Assembly (NCBI RefSeq): GCF_002741105.1 | Contig: NZ_NIQU01000003.1 | Coordinates: 324,607 to 388,606, forward strand | Length of the DNA: 64,000 nt | Direction: 5' to 3' | Source of the DNA: Pseudomonas sediminis | GTDB taxonomy: Bacteria > Pseudomonadota > Gammaproteobacteria > Pseudomonadales > Pseudomonadaceae | Shown here: one piece after another, positions 16,082 through 22,360 of the stretch | How the letters are laid out: every line of letters begins with the position of its first letter | Numbering within the stretch: the stretch's first letter is position 1 | Made by a program: the position numbers and the translations under genes | The notes under the pieces: generated by a model | Seen by the model: the letters and a program-made list of their open reading frames with translations, nothing else | Databases searched by the model: none | What the model was told of the DNA's origin: nothing

Positions 16082-16118
16082 AAAAGCGCCGCTTCCGTTA
16101 AGGTCGCGGCGCTTTTTT
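16082..16118 (+). terminator. intrinsic terminator of the crotonase gene
   Basis: AAAAGCGCCGC (16082-16092) pairs perfectly with GCGGCGCTTTT (16106-16116), followed by TTCTTTG. The loop has 13 bases. Confidence 0.85.
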
Positions 16119-16180
16119 CTTTGTGCGTCTAGCCAGTCAATCCGCCGGCGTATGGCTGTGCGTGCGGCGCACCCTACGGA

Positions 16181-16573
16181 TTAGCCCGAGTAGTCAAGGG
16201 CCGTCCAGGCTCGGCTCAGGCCTTGTGCGAGCACGCAACCGGGCTTGCTCAGTTGCTCGTTGAAGGCGGCCGGCAACAGCGTGGTTTCACCTTCTGCAGC
16301 GCCATGGCGTTCGGTCAGCCACTGCAGCTTGCCGCAGTTGGGCGTTTCGATCACGTAACTGGCAGCTATGTTGGAGTGATGGCTGGGCAGTCGAATCACG
16401 TCGAGCACCGTCCCCACCTCCTCGACACGCTGGCCATCGGAGACCAGTACGGCCCAGGCCTGTTCGCCCTCGATCACCAGATAGGCACCGTTGGCTTGGG
16501 GTCGCTCGACCTGGGGCTGAGCGCAGCCGTACAGGAAGACCGATAGCACAATCGTCATCAGCATCTGTTGCAT
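16181..16573 (-). CDS. small lipoprotein, function unknown
   Basis: A 130-residue secreted lipoprotein. Signal peptide MQQMLMTIVLSVFLYGC ends in a lipobox (LYGC), so the mature protein starts at Cys17, probably anchored to a membrane facing the periplasm. Two further cysteines (in ETPNCGKLQWL and KPGCVLAQG) could form a disulfide. I know no function. A TTG two codons upstream is possible, but ATG at 16573 is correctly spaced from AGGAG. It is divergent from the gene at 16721. Confidence 0.75.
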   Translation of the reverse strand: MQQMLMTIVLSVFLYGCAQPQVERPQANGAYLVIEGEQAWAVLVSDGQRVEEVGTVLDVIRLPSHHSNIAASYVIETPNCGKLQWLTERHGAAEGETTLLPAAFNEQLSKPGCVLAQGLSRAWTALDYSG

Positions 16574-16646
16574 TGCCAATTCTCCTCTCGCAAGGCGCCC
16601 GTTTTGTGGGCGGATAGGTCTGCAGTGGCCTTACTATTCACCAATA

Positions 16647-16662
16647 CTGTTTATTTGTACAG
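16647..16662 (+). promoter_or_regulatory. candidate LexA (SOS) box
   Basis: CTGTTTATTTGTACAG fits the CTG-N10-CAG LexA consensus with an AT-rich centre. It lies 58 bp before the start of the 104-residue gene on the same side. Confidence 0.6.
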
Positions 16663-16720
16663 TGCTTTTGAATTAGGCTTGGCATCACAGGTAAATGATC
16701 GATTGCACAGGAGCGCCATC

Positions 16721-17035
16721 ATGCTGGACGTACTGCAGCTGAAACACCGAGTGAACCGAATGCCGCTGGAGCGGGTACGCGAGATGGTCGAGGAACTGCA
16801 GCTCGAGGGCATCGTCACCGAGAGCCGCACCCCCTTCAATCGTCAGCACTTCAATACCTGCTTCGCCGAGATCGAGGCGCTGTTGCAGCGCGCTGGCTAC
16901 CATCGGCAACTGGATGTGGTCGGTTACCAGGGGCTGGCCTATGCGCTGTTCGATCCAGCTCGCTGGGAAGCCGTCGAAGTGTTGCGTTGGCTGCGCGACT
17001 TCGTCGAGGAGGCGCGCGTTCAACCAGCCTCCTGA
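16721..17035 (+). CDS. hypothetical protein behind an SOS box, 104 residues
   Basis: A soluble, mostly helical 104-residue protein: MLDVLQLKHRVNRMPLERVR, then EMVEELQLEGIVTESRTPFN at 21-40 and a Trp-rich end (PARWEAVEVLRWLRDFVEEA). No catalytic motif or membrane segment is visible and I cannot name a family. ATG at 16721 has AGGAG eight bases upstream; the frame is open back to 16568 but without a good start. The LexA-type box in its promoter suggests DNA-damage induction. That would make it an SOS accessory protein of unknown function. Confidence 0.65.
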   Translation: MLDVLQLKHRVNRMPLERVREMVEELQLEGIVTESRTPFNRQHFNTCFAEIEALLQRAGYHRQLDVVGYQGLAYALFDPARWEAVEVLRWLRDFVEEARVQPAS

Positions 17036-17201
17036 CGACCCAAAAAGGCTCAGCGGTGCCCGCTCATGCACGGCAATGGCTCAGAAGCATGCAGGGCGAG
17101 CCGCGCGCGGGCTGGGTCCCAGACTAGATAAACAACTTCATAAGTAATCTGTAAGTTGTTGATTGTTAATAGCTAAGAATTGACAGGCCAGCATCTTTAT
17201 T

Positions 17202-17216
17202 GCGCCTGTCAGGCGC
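17202..17216 (+). promoter_or_regulatory. candidate NtrC site upstream of nrtA
   Basis: GCGCCTGTCAGGCGC is a perfect 5-bp-arm palindrome that resembles the NtrC consensus GCACC-N5-GGTGC with two transitions. It lies 35 bp upstream of the sigma-54-like element. Within the 377-bp gap 17036-17412, bases 17036-17200 show nothing else recognisable. Confidence 0.35.
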
Positions 17217-17250
17217 CGAATACTCGTGCTCGGCCGTCGTATACAAAAGC

Positions 17251-17266
17251 TGGCAAGCCCTTTGCT
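17251..17266 (+). promoter_or_regulatory. sigma-54-type promoter of nrtA
   Basis: TGGCAAGCCCTTTGCT matches TGGCAC-N5-TTGCW with one change and exact GG-to-GC spacing. The predicted start of transcription is near 17277, just before the hexaloop hairpins. Sigma-54 control fits NtrC-dependent nitrogen assimilation. Confidence 0.65.
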
Positions 17267-17291
17267 ATGTCCCTGTCAATAATCCTGTGTA

Positions 17292-17384
17292 GCACGCCAA
17301 CGGTGGCGGGCCGAGGATCACGGACAACGGCGTCCGTCAGGTCACCTTCCTCCCATCGAGGTGGCCTGGCGTACGCCGTTTTTT
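17292..17384 (+). promoter_or_regulatory. ANTAR-type antiterminator leader of nrtA (two hexaloop hairpins plus terminator)
   Basis: Hairpin 1 is CGCC-AACGGT-GGCG (17295-17308), with an A-G mismatch and two more pairs below. Hairpin 2 is ACGGAC-AACGGC-GTCCGT (17320-17337). Both loops have six bases with A at position 1 and G at 4, the ANTAR recognition pattern. A 21-position terminator stem (17326-17346 with 17360-17380, one mismatch, two G-U pairs) ends in six T. Its 5' arm starts inside the loop of hairpin 2, so the two structures exclude each other. NasT is the expected regulator; it is not encoded here. Confidence 0.8.
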
Positions 17385-17412
17385 GTTTATGCGCCTGACA
17401 AGGATTAGATTC

Positions 17413-18696
17413 ATGACCGATCGTGATTCGAACAAGCCCCTGGCCACCAGCCGCCGTAACTTCCTCAAACAATCCATCGCCCTGGCCGGCGCCGTGAGCG
17501 GCATCGCCGCGCTCGGCCTGTCGGCGCCGGCTTCGCTACGCAGCGCAGCCTGGGCGGCCGGCTCCGATGCGCCGGAGAAAGCCGCGCTGAACGTCGGCTT
17601 CATTCCCCTGACCGATTGCGCTTCAGTGGTGGTTGCCGCCACCCAGGGTTTTGGCGAGAAATACGGCCTGACCATCAACCCGAGCAAGGAGGCCTCCTGG
17701 GCCGGCGTGCGCGACAAGCTCAACACCGGCGAACTGGATGCCGCCCACGTGCTCTACGGCATGATGTACGGCGCCCAGCTCGGCCTGGCCGGGCCGCAGC
17801 GGGACATGGCGGTGCTGATGGGGCTGAACCAGAATGGCCAGGCCATCACTCTGTCCAAGCAACTGCGCGAAGCCGGCGTGACCAACGGCGCGCAACTGGC
17901 CGAACACGTGAAGAAAGGCGGTAACCCGCTGACCTTCGCCCAGACCTTCCCCACCGGCACCCACGCCATGTGGCTGTATTACTGGCTGGCCAGCGTCGGC
18001 ATCAACCCGATGAGCGACGTGAAGACCATCGTCGTGCCGCCACCGCAGATGGTCGCCAACATGCGCGTCGGCAACATGGACGGTTTCTGCGTCGGCGAGC
18101 CCTGGGGCGCGCGGGCGATCTTCGACAAGATCGGTTTCACCGCCACCACCACGCAGCAGATCTGGCCGGATCACCCGGAGAAGGTGCTTGGCACCACCCG
18201 TGCCTTCATCGAGCAGTATCCCAATGCCGCCCGCGCACTGATCATGGCGATTCTCGATGCCAGCCGCTTCATCGAGGCCAGCGAGGAGAACCGCAAGAGC
18301 ACCGCCAAGCTGATTTCCGGCAAGGCGTACGTCAACGCGCCGGTGCAGGTGATCGAGCCGCGCTTTCTCGCCCAGTACGAGGACGGCCTCGGCAACAGCT
18401 GGAAGGACGAACACGCCATGGCCTTCTGCAAGGATGGCAGCGTCAACTTCCCCTATCACTCCGATGGCATGTGGTTCCTCACCCAGTTCAAGCGCTGGGG
18501 CCTGCTCAAGGATGCGCCGGATTACGCGGCCGTGGCCGCCCAGGTCAACCAGACCGCGCTCTACGCCGAGGCCGCTGGCGCGCTGAAACTGCCCGTGCCG
18601 AGCAGCCCGCTGCGCAGCAGCACGTTGATCGACGGCGTGGTCTGGGACGGCAGCAATCCGGCCGCCTACGCCGACTCCTTCGCCATCAAAGCCTGA
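17413..18696 (+). CDS. nrtA: nitrate ABC transporter substrate-binding protein (Tat-exported)
   Basis: A 427-residue NrtA/CmpA-family periplasmic protein that binds nitrate (possibly nitrite). The twin-arginine signal SRRNFLKQ is at residues 13-20, followed by a hydrophobic stretch and an A-W-A-A-type cleavage region near 45. The mature part opens LNVGFIPLTDCASVVVAATQ, the family's ligand-binding start, and contains QTFPTGTHAMWLYYWLASVG and MDGFCVGEPWGARAI. ATG at 17413 has AAGGA upstream; ATG codons further back lie in the leader terminator. It is the first gene of a transporter operon controlled by the leader. Confidence 0.92.
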   Translation: MTDRDSNKPLATSRRNFLKQSIALAGAVSGIAALGLSAPASLRSAAWAAGSDAPEKAALNVGFIPLTDCASVVVAATQGFGEKYGLTINPSKEASWAGVRDKLNTGELDAAHVLYGMMYGAQLGLAGPQRDMAVLMGLNQNGQAITLSKQLREAGVTNGAQLAEHVKKGGNPLTFAQTFPTGTHAMWLYYWLASVGINPMSDVKTIVVPPPQMVANMRVGNMDGFCVGEPWGARAIFDKIGFTATTTQQIWPDHPEKVLGTTRAFIEQYPNAARALIMAILDASRFIEASEENRKSTAKLISGKAYVNAPVQVIEPRFLAQYEDGLGNSWKDEHAMAFCKDGSVNFPYHSDGMWFLTQFKRWGLLKDAPDYAAVAAQVNQTALYAEAAGALKLPVPSSPLRSSTLIDGVVWDGSNPAAYADSFAIKA

Positions 18697-18708
18697 CCGG
18701 AGGTGAGC

Positions 18709-19560
18709 ATGAATGCGCCCCTGAAAACACCCTTGCCGCCGATCGCCAAACCGCGCCTCTCTGCGCAGGCCTTGCTGCCCAGCGCCGCCGCACTGGGCAA
18801 CCTGTTCAAGGCAGGTATCGCCCCGCTGCTGGGCATCATCGCCTTCATCGGCTTCTGGTCGCTGCTGGCCCAGTACAGTGAAGGCCTGCCAGGCCCTTTG
18901 AGCACCTGGCAAGCCGCCCTGGTGCTGTTCGCTGATCCTTTCTACGACAACGGCCCCAATGACATGGGCATCGGCTGGAACATCCTCAACTCGCTCGGCC
19001 GCGTCGGCGTCGGCTTCGGCCTAGCCGCGCTGGTGGGCATTCCCCTGGGTTTTGCCATCGGCCGTTTCACCTTTCTCGCCGGCATGCTCGCGCCGATCAT
19101 CAGCCTGCTGCGCCCGGTTTCGCCGCTGGCCTGGCTGCCGATCGGCCTGCTGGTGTTCGAGGCGGCTGGCCCGGCGTCGATCTGGGTGATATTCATCAGC
19201 TCGATCTGGCCAATCATCCTCAACACCGCCGCCGGCGTGGCCAGCGTGCCGCAGGATTACCTGAACGTGGCCCGTGTGCTCAAGCTGTCGGAATTCAAGG
19301 TGCTGACGCGCATCCTTTTTCCCGCCGTGCTGCCGCACCTGATGACCGGCATTCGCCTGGCCATCGGCGTGGCCTGGCTGGTGATCGTCGCTGCGGAGAT
19401 GCTCACCGGCGGTATCGGCCTGGGCTTCTGGGTGTGGGACGAGTGGAACAACCTCAACGTCGAGCACATTCTCATCGCCATCATCATCGTCGGCCTGGTG
19501 GGTCTGGCGCTGGAGCAGATACTGCTGCTGATCGCCAAGCGCTTTGACTACGCAAGCTGA
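18709..19560 (+). CDS. nrtB: nitrate ABC transporter permease
   Basis: A 283-residue inner-membrane permease of the NrtB/SsuC type. The first segment is LLGIIAFIGFWSLLAQ near residues 43-58. Later hydrophobic segments surround the coupling loop EFKVLTRILFPAVLPHLMTG (residues about 193-212), which has the EAA-type arrangement that contacts the ATPase. It ends GLVGLALEQILLLIAKRFDY. Start ATG at 18709 follows GGAGGTGAGC; the GTG at 18703 is part of that ribosome site. It begins 12 bp after nrtA. Confidence 0.92.
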   Translation: MNAPLKTPLPPIAKPRLSAQALLPSAAALGNLFKAGIAPLLGIIAFIGFWSLLAQYSEGLPGPLSTWQAALVLFADPFYDNGPNDMGIGWNILNSLGRVGVGFGLAALVGIPLGFAIGRFTFLAGMLAPIISLLRPVSPLAWLPIGLLVFEAAGPASIWVIFISSIWPIILNTAAGVASVPQDYLNVARVLKLSEFKVLTRILFPAVLPHLMTGIRLAIGVAWLVIVAAEMLTGGIGLGFWVWDEWNNLNVEHILIAIIIVGLVGLALEQILLLIAKRFDYAS

Positions 19561-19580
19561 AGCGGCGCGTTCGGCCAACG

Positions 19581-19606
19581 CGTAGCCCGGATGCAATCGG
19601 GCTACG
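19581..19606. repeat. REP-like palindrome
   Basis: CGTAGCCCG (19581-19589) and CGGGCTACG (19598-19606) form perfect 9-bp arms around GATGCAAT. The same unit occurs twice, facing itself, at 39223-39282. It sits between nrtB and nrtD and may modulate transcript stability. Confidence 0.65.
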
Positions 19607-19706
19607 CAACCTACAAGTCAGTTCAACAATAGACGCCAAGTCTTTGTTTTAAATGAAAGTGCATCTGATTGAATTCGGAGCACAGCGCCAGAACGGGAGA
19701 ACTCCG

Positions 19707-20498
19707 ATGGACAAATTCGTGGAGCTGACCTCTGTCAGCAAGCACTTCGACACCAAGAAAGGCCGCTTCCAGGCACTGGCAGACGTCAACCTGAGCATCG
19801 CTCGCGGCGAGTTCGTGGCGCTGATCGGCCACTCCGGCTGCGGCAAATCCACCGTACTCAACCTGATCGCCGGCCTGCTCGACGCCAACGAAGGCGGGCT
19901 GATCTGCAATGGCCGCGAGATCGACGGCCCTGGCCCGGAGCGCGCCGTGGTGTTCCAGAACCACAGCCTGCTGCCCTGGATGACCTGTTTCGGCAACGTG
20001 CACCTGGCCGTTGAAAAAGTTTTCGGTGCACGTGAAAACAAGGCCCAGCTCAAGGCCCGCACCGAGCAGGCGCTGAACATGGTCGGCCTCAACCATGCCA
20101 TGCACAAGCACCCCAACGAGATATCCGGTGGCATGAAGCAGCGCGTCGGCATCGCCCGCGCCCTGGCCATGGAACCCAAGGTGCTGCTGATGGACGAACC
20201 GTTCGGTGCCCTCGATGCCTTGACCCGCGCGCACCTGCAGGACGAACTGCTGCGCATCGTCGGGCAGACCCAAAGCACCGTGGTGATGGTCACGCATGAC
20301 GTTGACGAGGCCGTGCTGCTGTCTGATCGCATCGTGATGATGACCAACGGCCCGGCCGCTACCGTCGGCGAAATCCTTGCCGTCGACCTGCCGCGCCCGC
20401 GTGACCGTCTGGCGCTGGCCAATGACCCGCAGTACCACGCCTACCGTACCGCCGTGCTGGAGTTCCTCTACCAGCGCCAGCAACGCCCGGCCGCCTGA
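19707..20498 (+). CDS. nrtD: nitrate ABC transporter ATP-binding protein
   Basis: A 263-residue ATPase of the NrtD/SsuB group. Walker A GHSGCGKST is near residues 41-49, the signature ISGGMKQRVGIARAL near 139-153, Walker B VLLMDEPFGALD near 161-172, and the switch histidine in VMVTHDVDEAVLLSDR near 193-208. The frame is open from 19653, but ATG at 19707 has GGGAGA at the right spacing and starts the normal length. A 146-bp gap with a REP palindrome separates it from nrtB, yet no terminator is visible, so one operon is likely. Confidence 0.92.
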   Translation: MDKFVELTSVSKHFDTKKGRFQALADVNLSIARGEFVALIGHSGCGKSTVLNLIAGLLDANEGGLICNGREIDGPGPERAVVFQNHSLLPWMTCFGNVHLAVEKVFGARENKAQLKARTEQALNMVGLNHAMHKHPNEISGGMKQRVGIARALAMEPKVLLMDEPFGALDALTRAHLQDELLRIVGQTQSTVVMVTHDVDEAVLLSDRIVMMTNGPAATVGEILAVDLPRPRDRLALANDPQYHAYRTAVLEFLYQRQQRPAA

Positions 20499-20595
20499 GC
20501 GCAATGAACCGCCCTGGCACAAGGGCCGGGGCGGTTGAACCTCTGCTCCATCGCAGAGACGAACAAGGGCCCTCAACCGACAAGCAGAGAATCCC

Positions 20596-21285
20596 GTGCT
20601 CGATCTCACCACCTGGAATCTGTCGATTCCCACCGAACCGGCACCGACCACCATCACCACCGAACGCCTGAATAACGGTTATGAGAGCCGTTACTTTCGG
20701 CGCAATGCCGACGGTAGCGTGACCTTCTGGGTGCCGGTTACCGGCTCGACCACGCCCGATGCGCGCTATCCGCGTAGCGAACTGCGCGAAACCCAGCACG
20801 ACGGCACACTCGATAACTGGCTGCATGCCAGTTCGGACAGCTATCTCAGTGCCGTGCTACAGGTCGACCAGGTGCCCAGCCGCAACAAGGTGGTGATCGG
20901 TCAGATCCACAGCACCGATGCACCAGGCAGCCAGAACGATCCGCTGCTCAAGCTGCAATATCACTATCGACGAGGGGTTGGCCGGGTGGAGGCACTGCTG
21001 CGCGCCCGCCCAGGCGACAGCGAGGTGCAGAACATTCTGCTGGCCGAGAACATCCAGCTTGGCGAGCGCTTCGGCTACGACCTGCGCGTCACACCCAGCG
21101 GACGCATCGGCATCAGCGTGGCCAGCACGGATGGCGACGACGGCTCGCTCTACCGCCAGTTGAGCAGCAGCTGGAGCAAGCAGTACCTGTACTTCAAGGC
21201 CGGCGCCTACATCCAGGACAATTACGGACCGGATAGCGAAGGTGGTCGCGTCACGTTCTACCACCTCAACAGCCTGCACCGCTGA
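20596..21285 (+). CDS. polysaccharide lyase family 7 (alginate lyase-like)
   Basis: A 229-residue PL7 beta-jelly-roll enzyme that cleaves alginate or a related polyuronide by beta-elimination. The three family motifs are present: YPRSELRE near residues 58-65, VIGQIHS near 100-106 with the catalytic Gln and His, and YLYFKAGAYIQDN near 197-209 with the catalytic Tyr. No signal peptide is visible, so it may act in the cytoplasm or be exported unconventionally. The start is GTG at 20596 with only a weak AGAGA site. As I recall, P. aeruginosa PA1784 is the syntenic homologue. Confidence 0.85.
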   Translation: MLDLTTWNLSIPTEPAPTTITTERLNNGYESRYFRRNADGSVTFWVPVTGSTTPDARYPRSELRETQHDGTLDNWLHASSDSYLSAVLQVDQVPSRNKVVIGQIHSTDAPGSQNDPLLKLQYHYRRGVGRVEALLRARPGDSEVQNILLAENIQLGERFGYDLRVTPSGRIGISVASTDGDDGSLYRQLSSSWSKQYLYFKAGAYIQDNYGPDSEGGRVTFYHLNSLHR

Positions 21286-21322
21286 GGTTACAATCGCCGC
21301 TCTCCTCGACCAAGGCTCGACC

Positions 21323-21769
21323 ATGGCACGCCTGACCCTCGATTTCCCCGAAGACCAGTACTGCTACAGCCCCCACCTGACCGTGCGCGTCACCGACATC
21401 AACGGCGCCAACCACCTGGGCAATGACTCGATGATCTCGATGATTTCCGAGGCGCGTGCGCGTTTCCTCTTCGAGTTCGGTATTCGCGAAACCGACGGAA
21501 AAGGCAGCGGCATCATCGTCACCGACCTGGCCACCACCTACCGCGCAGAGGCTCATGCGCGCGACCAATTGCTGTTCGAAGTCGGCGTGATGGATTTCAA
21601 CAAGTACGGTGGCGACATCACCTTCCGCATCACCCGTCCGGCTGATGGCGCTCTCGTGGCGATGGCCAAGTCCGGCTTCGTGTTCTTCGATTATCTGCAG
21701 TCGAAGGTGGTGCCGATGCCAGAGCCTTTCAGCGCCAAATTTCCCAAGGTCAATCGCGTGGTCGGATAA
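21323..21769 (+). CDS. hotdog-fold acyl-CoA thioesterase family protein
   Basis: A 148-residue 4-hydroxybenzoyl-CoA-thioesterase-like hotdog protein. RVTDINGANHLGNDSMISMI near residues 22-41 is the usual D-x-N-x-x-x-H-x-x-N type active-site region at the start of the long helix. SGIIVTDLATTYRAEAHARD follows. Only the family level can be supported. ATG at 21323 starts the conserved domain; the frame is open back to 21242 without a good start. It follows the PL7 gene by 37 bp. Confidence 0.8.
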   Translation: MARLTLDFPEDQYCYSPHLTVRVTDINGANHLGNDSMISMISEARARFLFEFGIRETDGKGSGIIVTDLATTYRAEAHARDQLLFEVGVMDFNKYGGDITFRITRPADGALVAMAKSGFVFFDYLQSKVVPMPEPFSAKFPKVNRVVG

Positions 21770-21874
21770 CCGACCTGTTGGCGTGACAGTTGCTAATCCA
21801 TCTGCTACGCCTTAGTGCATAACGATAAAAGCCCTGCGCAGCCCCGGTGCAGAGCTACCTTGGGAGGAACCGCA

Positions 21875-22048
21875 ATGCCAGCTATGCGCCATCGCGCTCA
21901 ACGCGCTGCTCTGATCGCCAGCCTCTCCGCCTGGCCACTCCTCACTCTTCCCCTTCCCACTCACGCCACCACGACCCATTTGCCCAGCACAACGCAGGCG
22001 CCAATACAGGCCGAGCATACGGCAGGCAAGGTCGAACTCAGCCGCTGA
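21875..22048 (+). CDS. small secreted peptide, 57 residues, unknown
   Basis: ATG at 21875 follows a strong GGGAGG site. Residues 1-31 look like a signal peptide (basic MPAMRHRAQR, hydrophobic AALIASLSAWPLLTLPL, then THA before the likely cut). That leaves a mature peptide of about 26 residues (TTTHLPSTTQAPIQAEHTAG, KVELSR). No family recognised. It lies just upstream of the nirB control region; any link to nitrate use is not shown. Confidence 0.45.
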   Translation: MPAMRHRAQRAALIASLSAWPLLTLPLPTHATTTHLPSTTQAPIQAEHTAGKVELSR

Positions 22049-22060
22049 TTGGCCAGCGCC

Positions 22061-22125
22061 GCACCAAATCGGCGCTCACGGCCTTGAAAAGGTGCGCCCG
22101 CAGCAGCGCCGCACGGTCATGTTGC
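22061..22125 (+). promoter_or_regulatory. candidate NtrC enhancer sites upstream of nirB
   Basis: GCACCAAATCGGCGC (22061-22075) matches GCACC-N5-GGTGC with one change. A poorer site, GCACGGTCATGTTGC, lies at 22111-22125. They are 37-100 bp upstream of the sigma-54 element, a normal enhancer range. The 312-bp gap 22049-22360 is fully occupied by these sites, the promoter and the leader. Confidence 0.45.
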
Positions 22126-22161
22126 ACCCTGAAACCCGCTAAATCTGCGGTTTTGGCAAAT

Positions 22162-22177
22162 TGGCACAAGCGCTGCA
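22162..22177 (+). promoter_or_regulatory. sigma-54-type promoter of nirB
   Basis: TGGCACAAGCGCTGCA matches TGGCAC-N5-TTGCA with a single change in the first T of the -12 box. The predicted start of transcription is near 22189, about 14 bases before hairpin 1 of the leader. Confidence 0.7.
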
Positions 22178-22202
22178 TTGCTAGCCGTACAACTTGATTA
22201 AA

Positions 22203-22293
22203 GCGCGCGGCTCAACGACGAGCAGTGCGCTTCCCGATAGAACGGGATAGGACAAAGGTGTCCTCGCTAGGTGACTAGCGGGACGCCTTTTTT
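22203..22293 (+). promoter_or_regulatory. ANTAR-type antiterminator leader of nirB
   Basis: Hairpin 1 (22203-22230) has a six-pair base with one G-U, a G-A mismatch, then GCTC-AACGAC-GAGC. Hairpin 2 (22232-22247) is TCCCG-ATAGAA-CGGGA. Both loops have six bases with A at position 1 and G at 4. A terminator follows: AAAGGTGTCC plus CGCTAG at 22254-22270 pairs with CTAGCG plus GGACGCCTTT at 22275-22290, ending in six T. Unlike the nrtA leader, hairpin 2 ends before the terminator stem. This is the expected target of a NasT-type ANTAR protein. Confidence 0.78.
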
Positions 22294-22360
22294 GTTTTTC
22301 TGGCCTGCCATTTTTGGCAGCCACCTTTTTCCGTGATCCATGACTCAGGAGATGGCCGGC

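Noticed and set aside
17383..17412. Upstream ATG codons of the nrtA frame
   Set aside because: They lie in or beside the terminator T tract of the leader and would displace the Tat signal from the N-terminus.
17623..18912. 429-residue open frame on the minus strand across nrtA and nrtB
   Set aside because: Crosses two real genes, has repeated Gly/His/Asp runs and no motif.
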